This document shows, one piece after another, positions 1-5,790 of a DNA stretch of 6,036 nt (positions are counted from its first letter, which is position 1; each line of letters opens with the position of its first letter). The stretch covers positions 1 to 6,036 of the forward strand of contig SLKF01000214.1 of assembly GCA_007134725.1 (NCBI GenBank), given 5' to 3'. The position numbers and the translations under genes were made by a program. This stretch comes from Clostridiales bacterium (lineage in GTDB: Bacteria > Bacillota > Clostridia > Peptostreptococcales > T1SED10-28). The notes below the pieces were generated by a model. It was not told the DNA's origin. It worked only from the letters and a program-made list of their open reading frames with translations, and made no database searches.

Positions 1-1245
1 GTTAATGGCGGCACCCATACCCGCGGCATTGTTGATGACGTTTCGAACACTTTTGATTCCAAAAGCATCGGCGAAAATTTCCATGAACAAATCACTGTTA
101 GACCCTCCGCCGGACACAATTACCTGTTTCGGATATTCTTTTAATTCGTCGCACATATCATCCACACTGATTTTCATCGTCATGGCGATGGATTCCATAA
201 TCGAGCGGTACATATGCCCTCTTTTATGGCGACCGTCCAGTCCGATAAATAGAGCCTTTCGATAAGGCAGAGAATTCGGAGCTAAAAATTCTCCCACGGT
301 GATAAGTCCCTCACTTCCCGGGGGTACTTCCTTCGCTTCCTCCTCCAACAGATCTTCCACGGTTTGGCCATTACGGGCTGCGGTTTCTTCTATCTCCTCA
401 CCCAACAATTCTTTAAACCAGGTAATACTCCACATACCTCTTCGAATACCATTGCTTGTTTCATATAAGTACTCATAAGGAATAGCGGCCAAATTCGACC
501 AGTAATGCTCGGCAGAATCCGTATATTCGTCACCCTTCATCATTCCGCCGATATAGGTTCCAAGGGAAACCAAAACCGAGTCTTTATTATGGATTCCGGC
601 TCCAAGGCCTTCTGCTGCCTTGTCGTTTGCCGTAGCATACACGGGACATCCTTCCGGTAGACCGGTAGCAACACTAGCTTCTTTAGTGACTGTGCCTAAC
701 TGGTCACCCGGAAGAGCCAAATCAAAGAGCATTTCCCGGGTCAGATTATAATATTCATAATCCGAAGGGTTGTCACTCCATTTCCATTTGATCCGGTCCA
801 AGGGTCCGTAGACACCTTCATAGTTTGCTGCCGTATCTTTAAACTCACCGGTTAATCGGTGGGTAAGATATCCTGTTGTGGTGGTGATGTAAGCGGTTTC
901 CGGAATATCTTTCTGATAGGGCTTTGATAATCGTTTGTCCATCCAGTTAATCACCGGGTGGGCCAGGGTGCCGTCTTTTTTCAAATAAGCACGACAACAG
1001 CGAATGCTTCCAAGACCAACTCCGATAATTTCTTTCGGATCCCCATCAAACTTCTCCATCAGTTTCTTACTTACGTCTTTTAAGGACTCCCATAGGTCGT
1101 CATCAGGGTGCTCTGCAGTATCCGCATCGGGAATAAATAAGGGTCGAAGTTTCTTCTTTTCTTCCAAGATCAGATTTCCTTCCAGATTATAAATCCCTAT
1201 TTTTGTGCTTTGAGTGCCTCCGTCAATTCCAATAATATATTTCAC
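1..1245 (-). CDS. ygcE: FGGY-family carbohydrate kinase, YgcE-like (C-terminus cut off by window edge)
   Basis: Probable cytoplasmic ATP-dependent kinase for a sugar, polyol or sugar acid; the substrate is unknown. The first 415 residues are visible, and the reading frame runs off the window at position 1. FGGY kinases are about 490-500 residues, so roughly 80 are missing. Seen: the N-terminal phosphate-binding strand GIDGGTQSTK (residues 6-15), INWMDKR (99-105), YLTHRLTGEF (126-135), the likely catalytic base Asp208 in ANDKAAEGLGAG, SLGTYIGG (227-234), and the C-domain nucleotide motif SGGGSNSDLF (378-387) followed by GMGAAIN at the edge. The start is GTG: an in-frame TAG lies at 1249-1251, just upstream, and GGAGG at 1254-1258 sits 8 nt before it. 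The segments ADTAEHPDDDLW and GLGSIRCCRA match my memory of E. coli YgcE, which supports orthology rather than mere family membership. It is the last visible gene of the cluster, 49 nt after the SDR gene. Family assignment is near certain; the ygcE name is likely. Confidence 0.93.
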   Translation of the reverse strand, partial: MKYIIGIDGGTQSTKIGIYNLEGNLILEEKKKLRPLFIPDADTAEHPDDDLWESLKDVSKKLMEKFDGDPKEIIGVGLGSIRCCRAYLKKDGTLAHPVINWMDKRLSKPYQKDIPETAYITTTTGYLTHRLTGEFKDTAANYEGVYGPLDRIKWKWSDNPSDYEYYNLTREMLFDLALPGDQLGTVTKEASVATGLPEGCPVYATANDKAAEGLGAGIHNKDSVLVSLGTYIGGMMKGDEYTDSAEHYWSNLAAIPYEYLYETSNGIRRGMWSITWFKELLGEEIEETAARNGQTVEDLLEEEAKEVPPGSEGLITVGEFLAPNSLPYRKALFIGLDGRHKRGHMYRSIMESIAMTMKISVDDMCDELKEYPKQVIVSGGGSNSDLFMEIFADAFGIKSVRNVINNAAGMGAAIN

Positions 1246-1253
1246 AGTCTACG

Positions 1254-1258
1254 CCTCC
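1254..1258 (-). promoter_or_regulatory. Ribosome binding site fixing the GTG start of the kinase gene
   Basis: Minus-strand GGAGG ends 8 nt before the GTG at 1245-1243. Because an in-frame stop (TAG, 1249-1251) lies between this site and the GTG, no upstream start is possible. The non-ATG start is therefore well supported. Confidence 0.8.
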
Positions 1259-1294
1259 TCTGGCTTTAGGCAAACCTTATGTCATTCCGTTTTG

Positions 1295-2074
1295 CTATCG
1301 CATCAAATATCCGCCATCTACTGTAAGGATATGTCCGTTGACATAATCCGACGCTTGACTGGCCAGAAACACACAGGCCCCCATTAAATCCGTTCTTTCT
1401 CCCCATCGATTTGCAGGAATGTGGGAAAGAATTTTTTCGTTTTGTTTTACATCGTTTCTGGTTTTTTCCGTAAGTTTAGTGGCAAAGTATCCCGGTGCAA
1501 TGGCATTTACCTGAATGTTAAACTCTCCTAATTCATCACACATGGCCTTGGTTAGCCCTGCAAGTCCATGTTTAGTAGCAGCGTAAGCCGGTGACCATTT
1601 CCCTCCAAGGAATGAAAATAAGGATGCGATATTGATAATCTTTCCGCTTCCCTGGGGGATCATATGTTTACAGGCTTCATGGGTCATTTCATAGGCAGCG
1701 GTTAAATTTACCGAAACCATCTTATCCCACTCCACCCGGGTAAATTTCGTAACATCTTCAACGTTGATGGAGATCCCGGCACTATTTATCACAATATCCA
1801 CACTGCCCCACTTATTCACGCATGCATCCACAGTTCTTTTGCATTCTCCCTCCATTGTCAAATCCGCTTTTATATACTGATACTCCACGCCGGATTGTTT
1901 AACTTCTCTTTCTGTAGTACCATCATCCCCATTTCTGCTGACGGCTAAGACATTAGCTCCGCCCTTTGCAAGAGCTACGGCAAAAGCTTGGCCTAACCCA
2001 CTGTTTCCTCCTGTGACGATGGCATTTTTTCCTTCTAAGGAGAAAAAATTCATATTAAAATCTCTCAAATCCAT
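1295..2074 (-). CDS. ygcW: Short-chain dehydrogenase/reductase, YgcW-like (deoxygluconate dehydrogenase-type)
   Basis: Classical SDR of 259 residues, a normal full length, predicted to be cytosolic and to interconvert a hydroxyl and a ketone on a sugar-like substrate with NAD(P)H. Seen: the Rossmann glycine motif TGGNSGLG (21-28), conserved Asp71, NSAG (97-100) in place of the usual NNAG, and a catalytic tetrad of Asn123, Ser151, Tyr164 and Lys168 (YAATK) with normal 13-residue Ser-Tyr spacing. The C-terminal VDGGY is typical of the family. Ser46-Arg47 after the second strand could favour NADP, but this is not decisive. ATG at 2074 is preferred to the in-frame ATG at 2053 because GGAGGT (2081-2086) lies 6 nt upstream of it. 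MNFFSLEGK, IPANRWG and YVNGH resemble E. coli YgcW as I remember it. KduD and 2-deoxygluconate 3-dehydrogenases are the nearest characterised relatives by family, so the substrate stays open. It lies 121 nt after etfA and 49 nt before the kinase gene. Confidence 0.93.
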   Translation of the reverse strand: MDLRDFNMNFFSLEGKNAIVTGGNSGLGQAFAVALAKGGANVLAVSRNGDDGTTEREVKQSGVEYQYIKADLTMEGECKRTVDACVNKWGSVDIVINSAGISINVEDVTKFTRVEWDKMVSVNLTAAYEMTHEACKHMIPQGSGKIINIASLFSFLGGKWSPAYAATKHGLAGLTKAMCDELGEFNIQVNAIAPGYFATKLTEKTRNDVKQNEKILSHIPANRWGERTDLMGACVFLASQASDYVNGHILTVDGGYLMR

Positions 2075-2097
2075 AAGTTTACCTCCAGCTACCAGAT

Positions 2098-2140
2098 TTA
2101 ACTCATCTTTTTCATCTTTTTCATCTTTTTCATTTTATTG
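2098..2140 (-). repeat. 9-bp tandem repeat upstream of the SDR gene
   Basis: On the plus strand CATCTTTTT is repeated three times without mismatch and followed by CAT (2104-2133), giving 3.3 copies of a 9-bp unit. On the minus strand it reads as an ATG-started 11-codon frame of Met-Lys-Lys triplets ending in TAA at 2098. No ribosome binding site precedes that ATG, so a translated leader peptide is not supported. The repeat lies between etfA and the SDR gene, ending about 18 nt before the SDR ribosome binding site. Copy-number change there would alter the untranslated spacer. Confidence 0.8.
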
Positions 2141-2154
2141 TCATGTTGTAATCG

Positions 2155-2186
2155 AAAAGACTCTCTCTTCCATATGCAAAAGACTC
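2155..2186. repeat. Pair of 9-bp direct repeats AAAAGACTC after etfA
   Basis: AAAAGACTC occurs at 2155-2163 and again at 2178-2186, starts 23 bp apart, in the 121-bp gap between etfA and the SDR gene. No GC-rich hairpin with a following T-run is present in this gap. The gap therefore does not look like a terminator and transcription may continue into the SDR gene. The function of the repeat, if any, is unknown. Confidence 0.45.
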
Positions 2187-2195
2187 ATCGCTTTC

Positions 2196-3158
2196 TTATT
2201 TTTCTTGGTCCTTCCGATGGATCCGTCGAAGGAGTTTTTCAATAAATTCCTTCCCGTCCCCTTCCACCACCAAATCCGCGATACTGCAAATGGGAGCATG
2301 CCTTTTTTTATTCACCGCAATCAGATGATCCAAATTTTTCAGACCTTCAATATGTTGAATTGCCCCGCTGATTCCTATGGCAATGTAGAGTTTGGGGCTG
2401 ATGGTTTTGCCCGACTGTCCCACTTGGATGCTTCTTGGGGCAATCTCCTGATCAATGATCTTACGACTGGCGGCAACCCTACCCTGCAGTGCCTCCGCCA
2501 AGTCTTCCAATTCATCAAAATAGCGGGCGGTTCCCCCTCCGCCGGCAATCAGAATTTCACTTTCCCGGATATCTTCCATGGCTTCCTGCCCTTCGGTCCA
2601 AAGAAGTGTGACCTCTGAGGCCTCAATGTTTTTAAAGGGAAATTTCTTCCATTGACTTTTTTCTACACGAAGTTTTTCCCACTGAAAAACGTTTTGACGA
2701 ACACTCATCATCAGGGGTCCTCTTCCCCGATTCCTGATCGCCGCCATCAGCTTTCCACTGTAAGCGGGACGGATCAATTCGATGTTTTCTCCGTCGGATT
2801 CAATGGCGGTAACATCGGCTACCAGTCCGGTTTCCAGTCTAATAGAAAGCCTCGGTGCAACCATCCTGCCTACATAATTTGCAGGGATCAGGATACTGTC
2901 AAAATCGTAAGCCTGATATAGCTCCTCCAAACAGTTGGTAATGTTTATTATATCAAATTTCATGTCATTTTTCTGAAGCTCCGACCCTTCGTCCCGGATC
3001 AGCACATCAAAATACCCTTCCAGACTTTTAAGCACCTTTGGATCTCCAAAGCCATAAATCCTTGTATTTACCTGTCCATACAGATGATCCACCGCTTCAA
3101 TCAGATCCACTGCCTCTTTTGCATTTTCATTTCCCGCATATATTAGACATTTTTTCAT
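2196..3158 (-). CDS. etfA: Electron transfer flavoprotein, alpha subunit
   Basis: Large ETF subunit of 320 residues, close to the usual length. It carries the redox FAD that shuttles electrons between a flavin dehydrogenase and a further acceptor. The N-terminal adenine-nucleotide-alpha-hydrolase-like domain spans about 3-165, with typical segments IPANYVGRMVAPRLSIRLET (91-110) and RPAYSGK (130-136). The FAD domain spans about 199-320: AGGGG (205-209), Ser231-Arg232, QVGQSGK (245-251), LYIAIGISGAIQH (257-269), Asn283 and the AD pair at 294-295. The family signature around 257-283 fits except that Leu279 stands where Ile or Val is usual, and the common NKD is NKK here. The start is 1 nt beyond the etfB stop, so the two are probably translationally coupled; AAGGG at 3170-3174 lies 11 nt upstream. 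Its position beside the YgcU-like oxidase points to that enzyme as electron partner, an inference from context. Confidence 0.95.
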   Translation of the reverse strand: MKKCLIYAGNENAKEAVDLIEAVDHLYGQVNTRIYGFGDPKVLKSLEGYFDVLIRDEGSELQKNDMKFDIINITNCLEELYQAYDFDSILIPANYVGRMVAPRLSIRLETGLVADVTAIESDGENIELIRPAYSGKLMAAIRNRGRGPLMMSVRQNVFQWEKLRVEKSQWKKFPFKNIEASEVTLLWTEGQEAMEDIRESEILIAGGGGTARYFDELEDLAEALQGRVAASRKIIDQEIAPRSIQVGQSGKTISPKLYIAIGISGAIQHIEGLKNLDHLIAVNKKRHAPICSIADLVVEGDGKEFIEKLLRRIHRKDQEK

Positions 3159-3159
3159 A

Positions 3160-3954
3160 TTATAGATATCCCTTTTCTTTTAAGAATTGATAAACCCGTT
3201 CAATGCCTTCGTCATCATTTTTTACCGTGATGCTGTCTTTTTTCGAAACCTCTTTCATAAAGGTTCTTGATACCTCCGTTAAGGAACCGGTAAGTCCTAC
3301 TTCTTCTTCTTTCAGCTGTAGGTCCTCATTGCTGAAAATCTTTATTTTATCGCTGACATCCCGCTGAAAATCCTCGTATCGAATATAGGGCATCTTATAC
3401 TCCCGGCTTTTCTCAAAGCTGATAATTCCCGGAAGATTCATTTGAAAATGCAGTGTATCCCCTTCACTATTTACCTGCAACAGCGCCTTTCCCTGAAGCA
3501 ATTGATCCATATCCAAAGTGATCACATTATTCATCTGAGGGATCCCTAAAATCTCGGCAATTTGAGCGGGTACATGGGAGGTATCTCCATCCAGGGAATG
3601 AGTGCCCGTGAAGATGCAGTCCGCCTGTTGCGTTTTTAAATACGCTCCGAGAATCCGGCTTGTGGCGTAGGTATCACTCCCCACGTATAAAGCGTCACTG
3701 ATCAAGATCCCTTTATCCACATCCCGCCGAAGTAGATCCTGAAATTTTCGGGTAACCCCCTTCGGTCCCATGGTTACAATTTCAACCGAGGTATCCGGGG
3801 CCAACTCTTTTACCTTCAGGGCCGCCGCCAGAGCGGTCTCATCATCGGGATTAACCGTAAGCTTTGCATTTTCCCGCATCAATACATTCTTTTTCTTATC
3901 AAATTGTATATTTTCCACATCGGGAATAAATTTCACCAAACAAATAATCTTCAT
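3160..3954 (-). CDS. etfB: Electron transfer flavoprotein, beta subunit
   Basis: Small ETF subunit of 264 residues that pairs with EtfA and binds AMP in ordinary ETFs or a second, bifurcating FAD in bifurcating ETFs. Seen: VKFIPD (7-12) in the first strand, VNPDDETALAAALKVKE (34-50), TMGPKG (61-66), ISDALYVGSDTYATS (85-99), TGTHSLDGDTSHVPAQIAE (116-134) and the LPGIISF loop (174-180). The SD...GSDT.ATS and DGDT segments look like bifurcating ETFs and unlike the mitochondrial type; this is from memory of the families and not an alignment. The EtfB signature region around 160-178 is weak: the usual charged stretch before the LPaV-like loop is replaced by VNSEGDTLHFQMN. It also departs from the divergent E. 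coli YgcR that I recall. The start at 3954 has AGGAG at 3961-3965, 6 nt away. The 116-bp gap upstream holds a palindrome and repeats. Confidence 0.95.
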   Translation of the reverse strand: MKIICLVKFIPDVENIQFDKKKNVLMRENAKLTVNPDDETALAAALKVKELAPDTSVEIVTMGPKGVTRKFQDLLRRDVDKGILISDALYVGSDTYATSRILGAYLKTQQADCIFTGTHSLDGDTSHVPAQIAEILGIPQMNNVITLDMDQLLQGKALLQVNSEGDTLHFQMNLPGIISFEKSREYKMPYIRYEDFQRDVSDKIKIFSNEDLQLKEEEVGLTGSLTEVSRTFMKEVSKKDSITVKNDDEGIERVYQFLKEKGYL

Positions 3955-3974
3955 AGTCTGCTCCTATCTGATTG

Positions 3975-3988
3975 TGATAGTACTATCA
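3975..3988. promoter_or_regulatory. 14-bp perfect palindrome upstream of etfB
   Basis: TGATAGTACTATCA is a perfect 14-bp palindrome lying 10 bp upstream of the etfB ribosome binding site. It could be a protein-binding site, or in RNA a 5-bp stem with a GUAC loop close to the ribosome binding site. No convincing promoter accompanies it, so its role is unclear. Confidence 0.4.
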
Positions 3989-4017
3989 TACTGTTTGTAC
4001 TAATAACTTCATACTGT
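3980..4017. repeat. Direct repeats in the ygcU-etfB gap
   Basis: TCATACTGT occurs at 3986-3994 and 4009-4017, starts 23 bp apart. GTACTA occurs at 3980-3985 and 3997-4002, so an arrangement of GTACTA followed by TCATACTGT appears twice with different internal spacing. The 116-bp gap is larger than needed between genes of one operon. The repeats may be a binding site or a remnant of a duplication. Confidence 0.4.
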
Positions 4018-4070
4018 ATCCAAGCTATTTTCCGGCATTGTCATCAAAGTCATTAATAAGCTTTTCTTCT

Positions 4071-5543
4071 TTACTTCTGATATTTTTCCCCTTCCTCCTG
4101 GGGATAAATCGTACCGAAGTTCATAATGTTGTTGGGATCAAAACTTTCTTTCAGTTTTTCCAGCATATAATAAGCGGATCCGTGTTCCTCTTTGGTCCAT
4201 TCATTTCGAAACTTTCCTATTCCGTGATGATGGCACATGGACCCTCCCAGTTTTAAGGTTTCTTCTACGATAATCCGTTGCATCGGATGATGATATACCC
4301 GCATTTCATCCTCCGGAGCACAATGAATTTCATAGTTGTATACAAAATACATATTGGTTCCATTGATGTAACTATGAGAGGAATGTCCCCCAAGAAGCGT
4401 CAAATCTTCCACCCGATGGTATTCCTCTTTGATTCGTTTCATCACGTTATGATAAATTTTGATAATCGTTTCCCAGTCACCGGATACTTCTGTTGTGAAT
4501 CCTGTATGACTGTCATTTTCCAGCATTCCTTCGTATTCATCGTCGATGTCCTGTTGAGACCAGTTTAAGTTTTCAAACCACTCTTCCAACAGCCCGCTGT
4601 CCACTTTTTCCACAATTCCCTCTTTGAATTTCTCTGCGGCCATTTCAATCCCTTTACCCGTAGCTTCCGCAATTTCTTTGTTTCCCTCCGCCATAAAAAT
4701 CACGACGCAGTGGTCTTTGTAGAAATGATAGAAATGCTGCTTTGCATCCTCTTCCGAGTAACACCTGGCCACCGAGGGTCGGTATCCGTTTACCATAACT
4801 TCCCGCAGCACTTTAATTCCCGTGTCCATATCTTTTACCAAAAATCCGTGAAATTCGTTATTTTCCGGGAAGTATTTAAACAGTTTTACAGTCACTTCCG
4901 TGATGTAGCAAAGGGCTCCTTCATTTCCGATCACAATGTGTCGAATATCCGGTCCACCGGCGCGTCGACTGACGTTTTTAATTCTGGATATATGACCGTC
5001 AGGAAATACACATTCCAGTCCTACGACCATGTCTTCAATCCCACCATAGAGGGTGGAAAGCTGACCGATACTTCTAGTAGCCACAAGACCACCCATTTTT
5101 GCTACGGGTTTGGACTGTGGAGAATGGCCTGTGGTATACCCTCTTTTTCGAAGTTCCTCTTCCAATTCTCCTAACACCACTCCTGCCTGCACCGTAGCCT
5201 GCATATTGTATTCATCGATTTTTATGGTTTTATTCAGATTTTTCGCATCAATGACGATGGTCTCTTCCTTCCAGTTTTCCAGACCACCCTCCGTGGCGGT
5301 TTTACCTGAACGGGGAATCACATTGATTTTGTTCTCATTGCAAAATTTCAGCAGTTTGCTTACTTCTTCCGCAGTATTGGGATAAACAATGGCCTGGGGT
5401 TTTGGCACATCCAATACCCGTCGAACCTTTGCATACTTTTTGTAACGATCCGCCGATGCATCATAGAGATCCTCCTCATCGGTATTGATTTGGTCCTTCG
5501 TTAACATGTTTTCCAATTCCCTAAGTAAATCCTTGGTTTTCAT
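4071..5543 (-). CDS. ygcU: FAD-linked oxidase/dehydrogenase, YgcU-like (alkylglycerone-phosphate-synthase-related)
   Basis: Full-length flavoenzyme of 490 residues in the vanillyl-alcohol-oxidase/GlcD superfamily, without signal peptide or membrane segment, so cytosolic. The FAD_binding_4 domain spans about 45-220: PNTAEEV (55-61), the flavin pyrophosphate loop PRSGKTATEGG (77-87), then a conserved block at 139-177 containing SPQSKP, KMGGLVATRS and EDMVVGLE. The C-terminal substrate domain runs from about 225 to the end: GGHSSHSYINGTNMYF (385-400), a His tract HHHGIGKFR (438-446) and FDPNNIMNFGTIYP (468-481). The HHHGxGK tract is shared with alkylglycerone-phosphate synthase, where it is catalytically important. 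The flavin loop has no histidine for covalent attachment, so FAD is probably non-covalent. The protein closely resembles E. coli YgcU as remembered. The substrate is unknown; with etfBA next in line, ETF is the likely electron acceptor. The start is supported by GGAGGG (5551-5556), 7 nt upstream. Confidence 0.93.
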   Translation of the reverse strand: MKTKDLLRELENMLTKDQINTDEEDLYDASADRYKKYAKVRRVLDVPKPQAIVYPNTAEEVSKLLKFCNENKINVIPRSGKTATEGGLENWKEETIVIDAKNLNKTIKIDEYNMQATVQAGVVLGELEEELRKRGYTTGHSPQSKPVAKMGGLVATRSIGQLSTLYGGIEDMVVGLECVFPDGHISRIKNVSRRAGGPDIRHIVIGNEGALCYITEVTVKLFKYFPENNEFHGFLVKDMDTGIKVLREVMVNGYRPSVARCYSEEDAKQHFYHFYKDHCVVIFMAEGNKEIAEATGKGIEMAAEKFKEGIVEKVDSGLLEEWFENLNWSQQDIDDEYEGMLENDSHTGFTTEVSGDWETIIKIYHNVMKRIKEEYHRVEDLTLLGGHSSHSYINGTNMYFVYNYEIHCAPEDEMRVYHHPMQRIIVEETLKLGGSMCHHHGIGKFRNEWTKEEHGSAYYMLEKLKESFDPNNIMNFGTIYPQEEGEKYQK

Positions 5544-5564
5544 TTACAATCCCTCCAACTTTTG

Positions 5565-5607
5565 ATAGGAAGCTACACCCTTTGCATTTCCTCGGATTTC
5601 TTCCTAT
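5565..5607 (-). promoter_or_regulatory. Hairpin in the ygcU leader RNA
   Basis: In minus-strand RNA ATAGGAAG (5607-5600) can pair perfectly with CTTCCTAT (5572-5565), forming an 8-bp stem with a 27-nt loop. It would lie in the leader between the predicted transcription start near 5614 and the ribosome binding site at 5551-5556, about 8 nt before the latter. There is no following U-run, so it is not an intrinsic terminator. It could stabilise the 5' end or control translation. Confidence 0.4.
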
Positions 5608-5620
5608 TTCTATAGTTTCT

Positions 5621-5649
5621 ATAATACTATGAATCCTTCCTACCGTCAA
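5621..5649 (-). promoter_or_regulatory. Sigma-A-type promoter of the ygcU-etfBA-ygcW-ygcE cluster
   Basis: On the minus strand TTGACG (-35, 5649-5644) is followed after a 17-bp spacer by TATTAT (-10, 5626-5621), which is 5 of 6 matches for each box at ideal spacing. Transcription would start near 5614, giving a leader of about 70 nt before the ygcU ATG. Putative operators lie immediately upstream of the -35 box rather than over it. Confidence 0.72.
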
Positions 5650-5655
5650 TAAAAT

Positions 5656-5671
5656 AGTGGAAAGTTTTATA
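5656..5671. promoter_or_regulatory. Putative operator, left copy (imperfect)
   Basis: TGGAAAGTTTTATA at 5658-5671 matches the perfect palindrome at 5698-5711 in 11 of 14 positions, exactly 40 bp (about four helical turns) away. Its left arm TAGTGGAAA (5655-5663) is the exact reverse complement of TTTCCACTA at 5706-5714. It borders the -35 box of the cluster promoter. It probably binds the RpiR-type regulator encoded next to it, which is an inference. Confidence 0.45.
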
Positions 5672-5673
5672 TT

Positions 5674-5685
5674 TTTATCGATAAA
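5674..5685. repeat. 12-bp perfect palindrome between the two putative operators
   Basis: TTTATCGATAAA is perfectly palindromic and sits between the two TGGAAA-type sites. It may be an additional binding site. It may also be a chance event in AT-rich DNA, since its sequence is unrelated to the flanking sites. Confidence 0.3.
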
Positions 5686-5690
5686 GTATT

Positions 5691-5718
5691 ATTTCAATGG
5701 AAAATTTTCCACTAAAAT
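5691..5718 (+). promoter_or_regulatory. Weak candidate promoter for the regulator gene
   Basis: TAAAAT (5713-5718) is a good -10 candidate, but the best -35 is only ATTTCA (5691-5696, 16-bp spacer, 3 of 6 matches). Transcription would start near 5725, leaving a leader of about 66 nt. The perfect palindrome fills the spacer, consistent with autorepression. A weak promoter is plausible for a regulator, but the call is uncertain. Confidence 0.28.
5698..5711. promoter_or_regulatory. Putative operator, right copy (perfect palindrome)
   Basis: TGGAAAATTTTCCA is a perfect 14-bp palindrome in the divergent intergenic region. GAAA/TTTC-type inverted repeats are typical of sites bound by RpiR-family dimers. 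It overlaps the candidate promoter of the regulator gene, which would allow autoregulation. Confidence 0.5.
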
Positions 5719-5773
5719 CTTTACTTTTTTAATCTTTCATGCTACCCTAATGCTAAAGCATCTCAGGTATGAT

Positions 5774-5781
5774 AAAGGAGG
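5774..5781 (+). promoter_or_regulatory. Ribosome binding site of the regulator gene
   Basis: AAAGGAGG, a near-complete anti-16S match, ends 9 nt before the ATG at 5791. It sets the start of the partial regulator gene, which is open to the window edge. Confidence 0.85.
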
Positions 5782-5790
5782 AATCTTGTA

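Noticed and set aside
2098..2133. 11-codon Met-Lys-Lys leader peptide on the minus strand
   Set aside because: It is a by-product of the 9-bp tandem repeat, with no Shine-Dalgarno sequence before the ATG.
2075..2195. Terminator between etfA and the SDR gene
   Set aside because: The T-rich tract on the plus strand comes from the 9-bp repeat; on the transcribed strand it is A-rich, and no GC-rich stem precedes a U-run.
2013..2618. 201-codon plus-strand open frame opposite etfA and the SDR gene
   Set aside because: It lies antisense to two well-supported genes, shows low-complexity Phe/Ser-rich composition at its start, and has no recognisable domain or ribosome binding site.
4009..4053. 14-codon minus-strand mini-frame (ATG at 4053) in the ygcU-etfB gap
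   Set aside because: Only a weak purine stretch precedes it, it has no similarity to anything I know, and frames of this length are expected by chance.
4710..5174. 154-codon plus-strand open frame opposite the FAD oxidase gene
   Set aside because: It mirrors the codons of a strongly conserved gene on the other strand and encodes no recognisable protein; the other plus-strand frames between 3770 and 5385 are dismissed for the same reason.
5750..5761. ATGCTAAAGCAT inverted repeat upstream of the regulator
   Set aside because: Its 5-bp arms with a 2-nt loop are too short to form a stable hairpin, and the sequence is unrelated to the TGGAAA-type operators; treated as chance.
5768..5773. TATGAT as -10 box for the regulator gene
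   Set aside because: It overlaps the ribosome binding site; transcription starting downstream would leave no usable ribosome binding site.
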